45,991 bases of DNA from Balamuthia mandrillaris (GCA_031835245.1 JAVKOQ010000382.1:1-45991), one strand, 5' to 3'. Shown: positions 11,036 through 22,498, counted from the first letter of the stretch. The notes: generated by a model from the sequence alone, not told the origin. A program made the numbers and translations.

Positions 11036-13446
11036 TCAAACATCGAACAGCATTCCTCCGTTGGATTCCCATTCCGGCAAGAGGACTCCTCCGTTCGATC
11101 TGTTGTGGCTGAGGCGGTAGGTTGGCTGTCGAGGGTGATCATGGTTCTCAAAGGTCTCATGAACCACTTGGACGCTGCTCAGTCGATTCGCTCGTTGCAG
11201 CCCTCTCAAAACATCGCTGACGCACTCTGGGCCGGCGTCGGAGTGTTGAGATTGGGGAGAAGGATGAAGATGCCATCCTCGAAGCTCCAGTCGTTGCAAG
11301 GTGCGTGGCACACTCGCTCCCAAGAGCTCTCCTACAAGAAGAGCCCCAGAACTCCTCAACCCGAAACGTTTGCGGCCATTATCTCGCCTGAAATCAGATA
11401 TCTTTGACTCAGCAAGGCCCGCCAGCGCAAACCCTTCCTGAGCTGTTGTCGAAAGGTCAAGTACTTCCTTTGTTGGAGAGAATGAGAGGGAGAGAACGAG
11501 ATCCAGTAAGTGAAACAAAACAAAACAAGTGTGAAGAATAAATTACCAGCTTGGAGTGTCTCAGGAAGCGAAGGAACGTTGTGATGAACTGAGCTGACTT
11601 TCGATTTGGCTATTTACGTTGAAGCGGTTAGCGTAACTCGTCAGCACAGAAAGAAAGAGGGAGAGAGTACATATAATTGCTGAAGACGAAGAACGCGCAA
11701 GGTGGAAGAGAGAGGAGACTCATTTTCAAAAAGCCCAATCAACTCTGAGGTGGTGGCGTTGTGCAACACCAGTTCTTTGAGGTTCGGGAAAACAGTGAGG
11801 AATGCGGCAAAGTCGTTAGAGTCGTTGAGGTTGCTGCCGCGGTGAAAACGTGCAACCAGCTTTTCCAACGGAAGCGCAGCCGGGTGAGTGATATCTAAAG
11901 CCCACTTTCAGTTATGAAGGAATAGAAGAAAAGAAGAATAAAAAGAACAAGAAGAAACAAAGAAGAAGAAAGAGAGGAAAGAAACTATGATGCAATCAAC
12001 TGAGACACAGAATAAGAGTAACCTGTTAAAGCTTTCATGGTTTCCAAGTCTAAGCCTACAGCCTTGAGTTGAGGTAACATTTCTATAATTTGATCGAAGC
12101 GGGAACCCAACGCCCAATCTTGTCTCGTGTTATCGATATTGAGGTGTGACAACGCCGGAAACAAGTGTTTAATCCGGTCTAACATGGCTTCTAGCGAATC
12201 ATCTGTCCGTAAGCCCATCAGCGACAAGTACTGTAAAGCTGGATGGGTTTTGTGGCTGTGTTTGATCAAATAGGATTTCAGAAAGTCAGGACCAAGACAA
12301 AGAACAAGAAGACGGAGGAGGCGAAACAGAAGCAAAGAAGAAGGAAAAGAAGGAGAAGAACACGAAAGTCAACTTTCTCAAAGCAGGGAAGGAATTACCT
12401 CAAGGCAGCAAGCTTTTTATCTTTTGCCTGCTTTTTCGCTTTGTCGAACTTGGCTTGTCGGTTTTGCTTCTTGTTCCTAGTCGCTTTTGGCAATGGTTTA
12501 TCTTCCTCCAATGTAAACACACATTCCTCCATCACCAGTTTCTATACAAAACCACAAAGCTTTTGGTTTAACTCTTAAAATCATAAAAATAAAACTAAAC
12601 AAACCTGAAGAGTGGGGCATAACACTAGCATATCTAACACCTGCATACGTATTTCATAGCGACTGGATGACGAAAAGGCAAAGGGGGAAAGCGAGACAGA
12701 TGGGCGTTAAAGGCAACCAACAAAAGAACAAGAAAAGTGAAGGACTGACCTGAAAACTAATGTATTGAGTGTTGAACAACTTGAAAGGATGAGACGAGCA
12801 AGTTCAAATGGTGCAATACCGCTGCATTCACTTGCTTCCAAACTACATCATGAAGTGAAAGGAAAACGAGCAACGACAAGAAGAAAACAGTGAATAAAGA
12901 GAAGAAGAAAGAGAATGAAAGGAGATTGAAACCATTTGAGCGAAGGAAGTTTACACAGTTGAACAATGCTGGTGTTGGTTACCGCACATTGGTTGATGTT
13001 GACACTTTGCAGATCCTTCCACCTTGACAGAAGTGAAAGAAGAAGCAGAACAAGAATGATAAACACATTTTAGAATGCAAGGAAGAAGCTTGGGTGTTAA
13101 ATGGCGAGTGGAGATTACGTTTGTCCTTTGGCGTTGGAAGAGATCACATTGGCCAACTTAAGGCTAGCCACATTCAAAAAGACAAGACGTGTCGTCGTTT
13201 TGCTCAACTGGCGAAGGAGTTTGTCGTCCAACTGCCAGCAATTCTTTTCATAAAATAAAGTAATTTTAGAATAAGAAACAAAGAAGAAAAAAAGAAGACA
13301 ACAACGAAGCAAAGCAAGAACAAAAGGAGAAAATAGTACGGCGACAGAGAGGTAGGAAAGCGGACATCTAGCGATGACTTGAACAAGGGATTTGTCCGTT
13401 AAGTTGACACAACCGTTGAGTTCTGCAGATACAAAGAGAATACGTA

Positions 13447-13488
<42 letters not shown>

Positions 13489-14569
13489 AAGAGAAAATGG
13501 GCATTGATACCTAAGCGCTGAAGCTTTGAGCAATTAGCTAGCAAGGATACCGATTGGTCAGTAACGTTGTCACAACCATTCAAATAAACTGCAGTTAAGC
13601 GTTTGCATCTCGTTACGAGACGCATCAAGTGCCTGTCTTCCAGTTCTTTGCAGCCACTTACGTCTAACTTTTGTGCAATAACAGAAGTGAGAAAAGAAAG
13701 CGAGAGACCAGAGGGAAGGAATCATGAATGAAATCTAATGTACTATCGAAAGATTAAAACACTTTCTGGAAACGAGCTCAACGAGCTCAGACAAAGCAAC
13801 GATGGCAAAAGGGTCATTTGGCCCGGAGGGTTGCCTCTTAATAAAAGGTTTCAGTTGAGCGTAGTTGAATGTAGTCGTCGTTGGAGAATAGAAACAATCC
13901 ATCGTCGCCAAGTTCATCACTGGTTAAAGTCGAAAAGCAAATATAAACAATTGAGAGAGACAGGAGAAGAGAGGAGACGGAAAAGAGAAGAGAGAAGCAG
14001 AGAAGCAGAGAAGCAGAGAAGAGAGAAGAGAGAAGAGAGAAGAGAAGCAGAGAAAGCAGAAAAAAGGAGAAAGGCCAAAGGTACCTCTGGCATTCACAAG
14101 CAAGTCCCACAAGCGTTCTCGCAAGTCATTCGGCAGCAAATGAAAGCTAAACAGTGGTTTCCTCCCTATTTTTTTGTTAAAAAAAACAAATACTTAGAAT
14201 AGTTACTCGAACGAAAGATGAGAAATGTGTACCGTCGTCCTCTGGTTCAGGTGCTTCTTCCTCTTGATCTACTTCTTCTTGTTCTTCTTCTTCTTCTTCT
14301 TCTTCTTCTTCTTCTTCTTCGTTTTCTTCTTCAGACTGTGCTTCGTTCCATGCTCGTTCGTTGGTTTGTGGTTGTTCCTCATCCTTGCTTCGCTCTCTGT
14401 CGTTCATCCTGGCATGATGGTGCCGCGCCGTGGTCGTGTTGATGACGAACCCCAAGCACAGCGTCGTCAGTGCCGGCACAAAGGCCGCCTCCTCCTCTCG
14501 CTCCACCAGAACGACATCGTCATCGCGGTCGTGGTCGTGGTTGCTGTCGGGTTGCCGCGGCTCCTCCAT
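11036..14569 (-). CDS. Leucine-rich repeat protein, cysteine-containing (AMN1/FBXL) type
   Basis: Fourteen exons (14569-14233, 14165-14085, 13919-13744, 13667-13511, 13422-13340, 13231-13119, 13022-12933, 12842-12750, 12662-12605, 12541-12399, 12255-12023, 11894-11671, 11609-11547, 11467-11036) give 760 residues and the phases close exactly. The first ~110 residues are acidic and low-complexity with a poly-Glu run. Then comes LLPNDLRERLWDLLVNAR and an array of LRRs of the C-C type such as LDVSGCKELEDRHLMRLV, VYLNGCDNVTDQSVSLL and LELNGCVNLTDKSLVQVI. Later repeats are more diverged (FLRHSKLEVLDLS). Such arrays bind protein partners, often ubiquitin-ligase substrates. I do not see a convincing F-box, so the role is open. 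It is the most intron-rich gene in the window. Confidence 0.85.
13452..13488. repeat. (GA)n microsatellite in LRR-gene intron 4
   Basis: GA on plus, CT on the sense strand, inside the intron between 13511 and 13422. Confidence 0.95.
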
Positions 14570-15026
14570 GCCAATTACGTCTATATTATTATTATGTGGA
14601 GGTCTAAAGGATAGGAGAGAGGATAAGAGCACGGACTGGAGAATGGTCAGAGGACGTGAGCATGGACAGGAGCCAGGATAGGAGCATGGATAGGAGCGAG
14701 GACATGAGTGAGGACGGAAGCAAGGACAGGAGCATGGACAAGGGAGCGGATACCGGATAGGAGATAAGGCACGAGCATGGACATGAGCATGGCTGAAAGT
14801 ATGGGCAGTGGACAGGAGAGAGACAAGAGAGCAGATAGGAGAATGCAGCAAGCCACGCTTTTCATCTGGCCACGAGCTCTTCGCTTGCCCTTTGGTTCGA
14901 AAGTTTAGCGAGCGTGGATCCTTGTTGCGAACGTGCTTCTCCTATATTGGTGCTTGTGAAAACGAAAGGCGACGAAGACAGCAAGAGATGGAGAGTGCCA
15001 GAGCAATACATTACACAACAGCACAA
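14570..15026. other. Intergenic region with degenerate minisatellite
   Basis: Lies between the 5' end of the LRR gene and the 3' end of the secreted-protein gene. The left half is occupied by the tandem repeat annotated separately. The right half (about 14840-15026) shows no recognisable gene. Confidence 0.5.
14630..14815. repeat. Degenerate ~12-bp GGACAGGAGCAT minisatellite
   Basis: About fifteen imperfect units of the form GGACAGGAGCAT, with variants such as GGATAGGAGC and GGACATGAGC, run just upstream of the LRR gene start. The repeat also produces spurious Cys/Pro/Ser frames on the minus strand. Confidence 0.85.
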
Positions 15027-16170
15027 TTAGAACAAAAGAGCAGCAAGACGTGAGGCGGGGGAGCCGTCACCATCCTCAACGCCGTCCTCACTGCCGTCGG
15101 AATCGTCCTCACTCCCATCCGTGCTGTGGGTGACTTGGAAGGCATTCACGCCAGCAAACGCAAAAGCCTCAGGGTTGGATTCGTAAGCTTCTTCCAAACC
15201 GGCCACGGCGTCCGCTCCTACAACACAAACATCAAAGTCACTTTGCAAACCCGCAAGAGAGAGAAAGGGTGAAGGGAAGGAAGGAGCGAGATAGAGAGAA
15301 GGAAGTAGAGAGAAAGGGAATGGGAAGAAGCAAACCAGAAACATTGTCTTCGTTGTCAAGAATCCAAAATTCAATGGTAAGGCTGTCGTTGTCCTCAGCG
15401 ATGGTGCCAATCATGATGCCATTGGCAAAGTCACCGATGTCGAGATCAGCAAGCAGAGTAACGATCGCATCCACGACGTCACCTCGGTCCGCCAAGCGGT
15501 CAGTGTCGATAGCGATGTTCACGCGAGGAAGGCCGCCGACAACGTCCTGAAGACCGTCGTTCACAACAGCCACAAGAGAGTTTCCAAACTCGGTCAGGGG
15601 CTCGGAGTCCGGGGAGAAGGCCGTATCAATAAGGGCGGTCACACTTTCTTCGGCAGCATCGAGGATGGAACTAGAAAGCTGGCCAAAGACGAAATCCAAG
15701 CCCGAAAGGGTGACAGCAATCTCTTCAAAGCTGAAAACAGGGGCGCCCGCCTCGAAGCGAGCGGACAGAGTAACCACAAAGCTGGCGTTGACGACAAGCA
15801 AGCCAGGGAAGTTGTACTCTTCGTTGATGACCAGCTGCGCTCCTAGACTTAGATAGGAGGCGGAGAGGCTTCCCTCAAAGAAACCTTCGCCGTTCAAGAC
15901 GCTGGCCTCCCAGGTTATCATTCCTTCTTCAAAGGCGCTGGTGTCGATGGTGACGGAAATATTGTTCGGATGGACGGAGAACTCAAAGGGCTCTCCCAGA
16001 GTGGTGGCGAAGGCGGCCAGCAGCTTTGCGTTGAGGGCGTCCAGGTGAGCTTCGACCTCCACCTTACCGTCGAGCAAGGCGTTGAGGTTCACTCCGGCGA
16101 GGGCTTGCTGGGGCGCGAAAGCGGCCACCAAGAGGAGAGCCAAAACAACCAAAGCCGTCCTGCCGTACAT
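15027..16170 (-). CDS. Secreted protein, possible TULIP/BPI-like lipid-binding fold
   Basis: Two exons, 16170-15336 and 15217-15027, give 341 residues. Residues 1-25 are a clear signal peptide (LVVLALLLVAAFAPQQALAG). The body is a regular alternation of hydrophobic beta segments with no Cys pattern or catalytic motif. A middle segment reads LSSSILDAAEESVTALIDTA and is followed by LVAVVNDGLQDVVGGLP. That amphipathic-helix spacing recalls BPI/LBP/TULIP proteins, which hold lipids in a long groove. I base this only on pattern, so it is tentative. The C-terminus is an acidic Ser/Asp/Gly stretch with a short hydrophobic end (SRLAALLF), which might be a weak GPI signal. The start was chosen because it begins the signal peptide; an upstream in-frame ATG at 16266 would precede it with 32 residues lacking such a signature. 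Confidence 0.8.
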
Positions 16171-16492
16171 GTCTGTGTTGTGTCTGTCGGTCTCCCGTGC
16201 AGAAGGAGGAGGAAAAAGTTTTAGAAGGCGAAAAGTAAAAGCACAGACAAGAGGGAGGAACACCATTTAAAGCCCCCAGCTGCATCATTATTCATCATTC
16301 TCCGGACTCCAGTCTCCCGGTCAGTTGGAGCTTGGCCTTTTGGCCAACCAAGAGGCACATGATTAATTGCTATATAGCACGAATTTATATCCAAATTTAC
16401 TTTAAATGGAAGGACACGTCATCCAAATTTCCAAATGTTTGGTTAGTGACGTCAGGAATTTTACGGTTCAGTAGAAGAAGCAACAACCAGGA
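16171..16492. other. Divergent promoter region, secreted protein / CDC123
   Basis: About 320 bp shared by two divergent genes. It contains TTTAAA at 16265-16270, a possible TATA-like box about 95 bp upstream of the secreted-protein ATG, and a perfect TGACGTCA palindrome close to CDC123. Confidence 0.5.
16447..16454. promoter_or_regulatory. TGACGTCA palindrome (CRE-type) upstream of CDC123
   Basis: Perfect 8-bp CRE consensus 38 bp before the CDC123 ATG. bZIP factors bind this sequence in many eukaryotes; function here is inferred. The same octamer lies 14 bp upstream of the TatD gene. Confidence 0.45.
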
Positions 16493-17766
16493 ATGGAGAG
16501 TTCTTCTGCTTCTTCTTCTTCCTCTTCGGTCGGGGGACAAGCCCTGAGAAGCAGCGATGCTCTGTACCGACGGTTAGGAGCGGGTGCTAGCATCATGATG
16601 CAGAATGAGGAGCGAGAGAAAAGGCCGTCACGCATGGATGTAGAGCAGTGGTAATGCTTTCTTTCTTGTCGTTTCTTGTCGTTTCTTTCTTTCTTTCTTT
16701 CTTATCGTTTCTTTCTTGTCGTTTCTTTCTTTCTTTCTTCTTGCTTGTCGTTTCCCTCTTTCTTTCTTGTCGTTTTCTTTCTTTCCTAACCAAATGGTAA
16801 ATAGGTACGAGTACATAAAAGACAAAACTTATGCAACCACCTTTCTCCCTCTCTCTCATGAGGAAGCGGTTGTTCTTCACAAAGCCTGCGAGGACAGCCG
16901 CTTCCTTCGCAAAGGTCTCATCACCGCTTCCACCCTGAGCGGCGCTCAGCGAGACATTCTTTCGCAGCTCGTAGCTCGGGTGGCGCAAGCCATCGCTTCT
17001 CTTCATCGCACTTTGCCTAGTGGGGAAGGAGACAGTGTCGGTGGTGTGTTTGTGCGTTTGTCCAAAAGGAGGTGATTACTATTTTCTTCTCTCGTTTTCT
17101 TTTCTTTGTTCGGTTATTGTTCTGCGTTATGCTTCCTTCCTTCCTTCCTTCCTTCCTTCCTTCCTTCCTTCCTTCCTTCCTTCCTTCCTTCCTTCCTTCC
17201 TTCCTTCCTTCCTTCCTTCCTTCCTTCCTTCCTTCCTTCCTTCCTTCCTTCCTTTCCTTCCTTCCTTCCTTCCTTCCTTCCTTCCTTCCTTCCTTCCTTC
17301 CTTCCTTCCTTCCTTCCTTCCTTCCTTCCTTCCTTCCTTCCTTCCTTCCTTCCTTCCTTCCTTCCTTCCTTCTTCCTTCCTTCCTTCCTTCCTTCCTTCC
17401 TTCCTTCCTTCCTTCCTTCCTTCCTTCCTTCCTTCCTTCCTTCCTTCCTTCCTTCCTTCCTTCCTCGTTTCACTTGTCAACATTCTTTGCTTCTTGCTCT
17501 AAAACGGTTCGCAACAGCCCTAAAGACTCAAGTTTAACTCATGCATCACTCAAGGAACGATTCTTGGAGGAGCTGAAGAAAGCGGAAGAGGAAGTGGATG
17601 GAACAGAGGAGGAAGAAGTCGCCCAAGTGTTGGCCTTAGTCCGGGTCACCACTTCCATTCTGGCCGTTCGTTCTGGAGAAGAAGCCTTGCACCTTTTGCA
17701 AAACAGGTTGGTAAACTTTGAATGAAGGAAATAGACGAAAGAAAAAGAGAAACACAAAAGAACTAC

Positions 17767-17810
<44 letters not shown>

Positions 17811-18623
17811 GAGCGAGAACTTAACTCGTGAAAATACAAACAGCGAGAGGATATTCAACGACCTTACTTTGGGCATTTTGGAGGAAGGCGAAGACTACAA
17901 GGTGAACATCATTCTTCGCGAGTTTGACCCTCTTTTACGTCCAGAAATGGAGTTCAGGTTTCGTTCTTATTCTCTTCATTCTTTTCGTTTCTCTGCTTCT
18001 GTTCTTTATTCTCTTTTATATTTATTTATGATGCGAAAAAAAAAAGAGCATTTATCAACGACCGAAAGATGACGGCGTTAACACAATATAACTCGATGTG
18101 TTATGTCCCTGAGATAGTCCGCCACAAGGCGCAGTTGGAAGAGCTCGTTCGCCATTACTTTGAGGCAGAGGTGGAGCCTTTGCTGCCATTCGATTCTTAT
18201 GTGATCGATTTCACGATACGGAGGGACGGCCAGCCGTTTATTATTGGTTTTTTGGTTTCTTTCTTATTGTTGCTTTCTTCGTGTTCTTACTTTGTTTTTT
18301 TTCCTTTGTGGATGCAAAACAGAACTGAATCCATTTGGACGTTGTACGAATGCAGGTCTGCTTTCTCTCTTTCTTTTACTTCGCTTTACTTCTTCCCATT
18401 CTTCGGTATGTTGTTTAAATTTTTTCTCTTAGGATTGTTCGGCTGGGAGAGAGATAAGGATGTACTGTACGGCAGCGCTCCGTTCGAATGCAGAGTGATG
18501 GAGCAGCCAACCAACAAGCTAGTGCTGACGGAGCTAGCCGCGCCGCTTCGGCAGCTCTTGCAAGAAGTGCGCCAAGAAGCGGAGAAAAAGAAGCAGAAGA
18601 AGAAGAGATTTTTGTTATTCTGA
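16493..18623 (+). CDS. CDC123: CDC123/D123 family eIF2 assembly chaperone
   Basis: Seven exons: 16493-16650, 16805-17071, 17518-17706, 17844-17957, 18047-18246, 18323-18355 and 18433-18623, giving 383 residues. CDC123 is a cytosolic ATP-grasp-fold protein that binds eIF2-gamma and promotes assembly of the eIF2 heterotrimer. Family signatures appear in order and rejoin perfectly across introns: WYEYIKDKTYATTFLPL near residue 53, VFVRLSKRSPKDSS, NIILREFDPLLRPEMEFRAF, LTALTQYNSMCYVPEI, VIDFTIRRDGQPFIIELNPF and GLFGWERDKDVLYGS. Intron 2 (446 bp) is mostly a CTTC tetranucleotide array. Intron 3 carries GA rather than CT on the sense strand, unlike nearly all other introns here. The start is the first ATG, giving a short Ser-rich lead before the conserved domain. 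Confidence 0.95.
16660..16785. repeat. Intronic TTTCTTGTCG-type minisatellite (CDC123 intron 1)
   Basis: Imperfect tandem units of TTTCTTTCTTGTCG fill most of intron 1 on the sense strand. The same unit and orientation occur in intron 1 of the RlmI-like methyltransferase gene. Confidence 0.85.
17132..17465. repeat. (CTTC)n tetranucleotide array in CDC123 intron 2
   Basis: About 330 bp of CTTC with two phase slips, near 17253 and 17371. It produces long spurious Phe-Leu-Pro-Ser frames. Splice sites at 17072 (donor) and 17516-17517 (acceptor AG) place it inside an intron. Confidence 0.97.
17768..17808. repeat. (GA)n microsatellite in CDC123 intron 3, purine on sense strand
   Basis: Forty bases of GA on the plus strand in a plus-strand gene, so purine-rich in the pre-mRNA. 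This is opposite to the other intronic dinucleotide tracts in the window. Confidence 0.95.
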
Positions 18624-18817
18624 AAAGATTGTCCAAAGTTTCCAAATTAGCAACAATTTTTCTAAATAAGCAACTTACGGGTCGGAGTTTTACCTAATTT
18701 GGACAATTCACTATTATACCCGTTTTCTACGCGAAAATCCATTCAATTATCACTAGGAAAAAGAAAACGAAAAATAAATAAAAAAAATAACTTTTGTTAC
18801 AACGAAAAAAAAAAGAA

Positions 18818-20006
18818 ATGGAAGACAGGAAAGAAGAAGCAGAAGCGGTGTCCATTCTCTCGTTGGCCACGGCGGACGCTGCTTATCCCATCACTCAAGA
18901 AGACTACATCGAATGGGTCATCCAAAGCGTGCAACTGACGGGAGAGATCGCGGAGGGAGTGCGCAAGCTCGGAGCGCGCTCGGCCATTGAGAGGAGGTAC
19001 TTTTGTGTGAACGACGCGCAGGCTCCTCCCAGCGAGTGGCAGGTCTTGCCGAAAGACTTTCCTCAGTCCTCCCCTTCCATGACTGTTCGCAACAAGTAAG
19101 TTATTTTCCACTCTTTAATTGAAAACAGATCGCTTATATATTTATTATTTCGCTTCTTTAAAAAACAAAAAGAACGTATTGCAGAGAAGCACCAAAGCTA
19201 GCGATAGCAGCGTGTAAAAAGGCGGTTGCTGAGTGGGGAGGTGACCCTGCGCATATCACTCATGTCATTTCTGTCTCTTGCACTGGCGGTAGGGTTTTCC
19301 TTCCTTCTCTTGTGCTGCTCGTTTCACTCTCTTCTTTTTATTCTCTCCTTTTCGACCACGTCTTCTTCTTCATGTTCTTCTCCTTCTTCTTGCTCTTCTT
19401 CTTCTCACTCTGTACAATGTACCTAGTGATGGCACCAGGGTTAGAGTTTCATGTAATGGAGGCACTGGGCATTCCTCGCAACGTCCAGCGTTTAGGTATC
19501 AATATAATGGGTTGTTTTGGCGCGTTTAGAGGCATTGCCACTGCCAAAGCCTTTGGTATTTCTTTTTTTTCTTAGTCACTTTCTTCCCTCTTGCTAATGA
19601 CTTGCATCACCAGCACGCGAGAACCCAATGAATAGAGTACTTCTATTTTGTACAGAATTGTGTTCTATACATTTTCAAAGTAGGTTCTTTGCCATCCCCT
19701 TGTCCTGGTTCTTGTTCTTCTTGTTCTTCGTTCTTCTTCTTCTCCGTCTTTCGACTCCTCCTCTCCCTCTAGTTATTTTCCTCCTCATCTTCTGTTTACT
19801 AAATACCCCTTTTAGCAACTTTATCGTTTGAAACGATGATAGGTAATGCTTTATTCGGAGATGGAGCAGCTGCTCTCATCATTGGAAGCAATGTGGGCTC
19901 TGTTCATGACAAAGAGAAGGCGTTGTGGCACATAGAAGACACTGCCTCCTTCATTCTTGAGCATACACCCGATCTAATGACTTGGGAAGCGTCTGACGTC
20001 GGTTGG

Positions 20007-20044
<38 letters not shown>

Positions 20045-20204
20045 TTTTGTTTGTTTCTCATATACTTTCATATCAGGTTTCATCATGAAACTATCCGCAA
20101 AGATTCCAGATTCGTTGAAAGAACACACCCCAAGTTTTGTTCAAAAACTTTTAGGCATGCTACCATTTTTCTCTCTCTTTCCTCTCTTCAACATTTCTTG
20201 TTGT

Positions 20205-20246
<42 letters not shown>

Positions 20247-20799
20247 TCTCTTTCTTTATGACCAACAAAAAATATAGGAAACAGATGTCTTCCTTCTGAA
20301 TGTGGATGGGCGATTCATCCAGGTGGCAAAGCCATTGTCAAAGGTTTGGAAGAAGTGTTAAATCTTCAACCGTGGCAAACAGCCTGCTCTTGGGATGTGC
20401 TGAAGAACTATGGCAACATGTCCAGTGTAACTTTCCTATACGTGTTGGACAACTTGCGAAAGAAGAATGTTCCCGTTGCAGAAGCTGCTCCTTGGACCAT
20501 TGGTGTTGGGTTTGTTTTTTGGATTTCTCTGTTATCCCACACTTTTGCTCACTCTCTTCTCCTTTCTCTCTTCTCTTTTCTCGTTTCTTTCCTTCTCTCT
20601 TCTCTTCTCTCTCCTTTCTTCTCTCTTCATGTTTTATTTTAATCATCGTTTTGCATATTACAGATTTGGACCAGGTTTGGCTTTGGAGGCAGTTCTTTTG
20701 AAAACACCGTTTTGGCGAAAGAAACAAGAAGAGCAACAACAGCCGTTGGTGCCTGAAGCAGGAATAGACCAAAACCAAGCCCCTCAACCCAAAAAATAA
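18818..20799 (+). CDS. Type III polyketide synthase (chalcone synthase-like)
   Basis: Eight exons: 18818-19095, 19173-19288, 19427-19555, 19614-19679, 19816-20001, 20077-20154, 20278-20509 and 20664-20799, giving 406 residues, the usual length. The family condenses malonyl-CoA onto an acyl-CoA starter in a homodimer. All three catalytic residues are visible: Cys in GINIMGCFGAFRG, His in CGWAIHPGGKAI and Asn in NYGNMSSVTFLYVL. The GFGPG loop is present, split by intron 7, as is ALFGDGAAALIIGSN. Starter and product cannot be predicted. The protein is free-standing rather than fused to a type I FAS. Intron 6 appears to use a GC donor (TTAG|GCATGC, 20155). Introns 5 and 6 hold CT tracts. The stop is 38 bp from that of the convergent sulfatase gene. 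No targeting peptide is evident. Confidence 0.94.
20011..20041. repeat. (TC)n microsatellite in PKS intron 5
   Basis: TC tract on the sense strand, inside intron 20002-20076. Confidence 0.95.
20213..20241. repeat. (TC)n microsatellite in PKS intron 6
   Basis: TC tract on the sense strand, inside the apparent GC-AG intron 20155-20277. Confidence 0.95.
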
Positions 20800-20837
20800 C
20801 AATTTAAGTCTATCACTCTTTTTTTTCTCTCCATTGT

Positions 20838-22457
20838 TTATAGACGACATTGTTTACCTTTACAGAGGAAGAGTTGATGAAGTTGAGAACGAAGGTCTTG
20901 GATCAACCAAGAAGGAGCGGTCTTGTAGCTGTTATGCATTTGCCAAGGGTCCTCCGTAATGTTATAATACTCAAACTCCAACGGAGCTTTGAAGAACGGA
21001 TCATTTCTTTTGTGTTTTTTGAATGGTTAGAGACCGATAAGAAAGGAGAGGAAAGAGGGACCTACTTGTCTGTGTATTCAGCATAAAGAAGATCGTGCGT
21101 GCGGTTCTTCACTCGCAATCCCAACAAAGTGTTGTTGCGAATGTCGACAATGTGCCCGAGTCCTTCCGGAGGAAGTTTGGCCTGTTCGGTGTAGGAAGGC
21201 GGGCCTCGAATGACAGTGTCGTTCGCCCAGTATTCCAGAAGATAAGCTGATCTCCAAAATAACTTGTCCTTCTTTCCTTCTCCTCTCTGTTGCAACAATT
21301 CGATAGGATAGACGTTCAATCTATGCATTTTGTAGTTGTTCGCTTCTCTCTGTGCAGGTTTTTCTAGTTGTTTACCCCAACTTTGTGCTGATTGTAGCAG
21401 TGGAACGAGTGATATTCCGTCCATAGTATCTGGCACAGGAGCGCCCACCAATTCCAGCACCGTTGGCGCCAAGTCCACCAGTCCTGCTATAGGTTCTATA
21501 TGAGTGTTGGGTGTTATACCAGGTCCTCTCAGGATCATAGGAACGCGAATGTCATGTTCGTAGGCTTGCAGCTTGGAGAGAGGCAACCGAAACTGACCCA
21601 ACTGGTAGCCATGGTCCGAAGTGTAAAGAATGTAGGTGTTGTCCAGTTGATTGTACTTGGAGAGGAGTATAACAATGTCACGAAGAAGGTCGTCGATGGA
21701 TACGAGAGTTTGCCAGCGGCGACGAAAGAGCTCATCTGTATAGGGAATGGTGTGTTGGGAGTCCATCTCTTGTTGTTGCCGAACAATCCAGTGATGGTCT
21801 ACCGCTGTTTTGTTCGTTTCTTCACGTTAGTTCATTTTCTCTTCATCTTTTCTTCCCATCCTTTATTCTAGGAGAGCGATTTTTAACATTACCATGAAAG
21901 TTGAAGTTGGGAGTACGTGGAGCGGAGCCATTCGGGAACATTCGTTGATACCAAGGAGCAGGTGTGGCCGGCACATGTGGAGCATGTAATGCTATGTAAC
22001 TGAAGAACGGTTCCTGTTTTTCCAACTGAAGAATTCTTTTATCATAATAATGAAAATGGATTTTAAAACAAGAAATAAGAAGAAGGAATGGACGAAACTC
22101 TTTCTTGCATCCAACGAATACTTTGGTTACCGATGATACTTGTCATATAGTCTTGTAACGTTTCGCCTGTTGGAAATACATAAACATTCAAAATGCTTTA
22201 ACATTACTCGAGAAAAGACAACGAAAAAGCGAACCAGAAGAGACCATGTTGCCTTGGTCATTAAATGCATTGTCAAAGTATTTGCTGTCATCGCACATGG
22301 TGAACCACCGATCCCATCCCGGTGGAATGGGGTTCGCTTTGTCGAAGCAGAATGTCTCATAATTATTTAGATATTTTCCAAACATACCTATATTAATATC
22401 AACAATTATTTCCTCGGGGAGAGAGAGAGAGAAGAACAAAAGACAAGCGAAAAGTAG

Positions 22458-22498
<41 letters not shown>

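Noticed and set aside
14177-14851. 224-codon minus frame starting upstream of the LRR gene
   Set aside because: Its first 94 codons come from the GGACAGGAGCAT minisatellite. The real start is taken as the ATG at 14569.
17020-17725. Long Phe-Leu-Pro-Ser and Gly-Arg-Lys-Glu frames
   Set aside because: They arise from the CTTC array in CDC123 intron 2.
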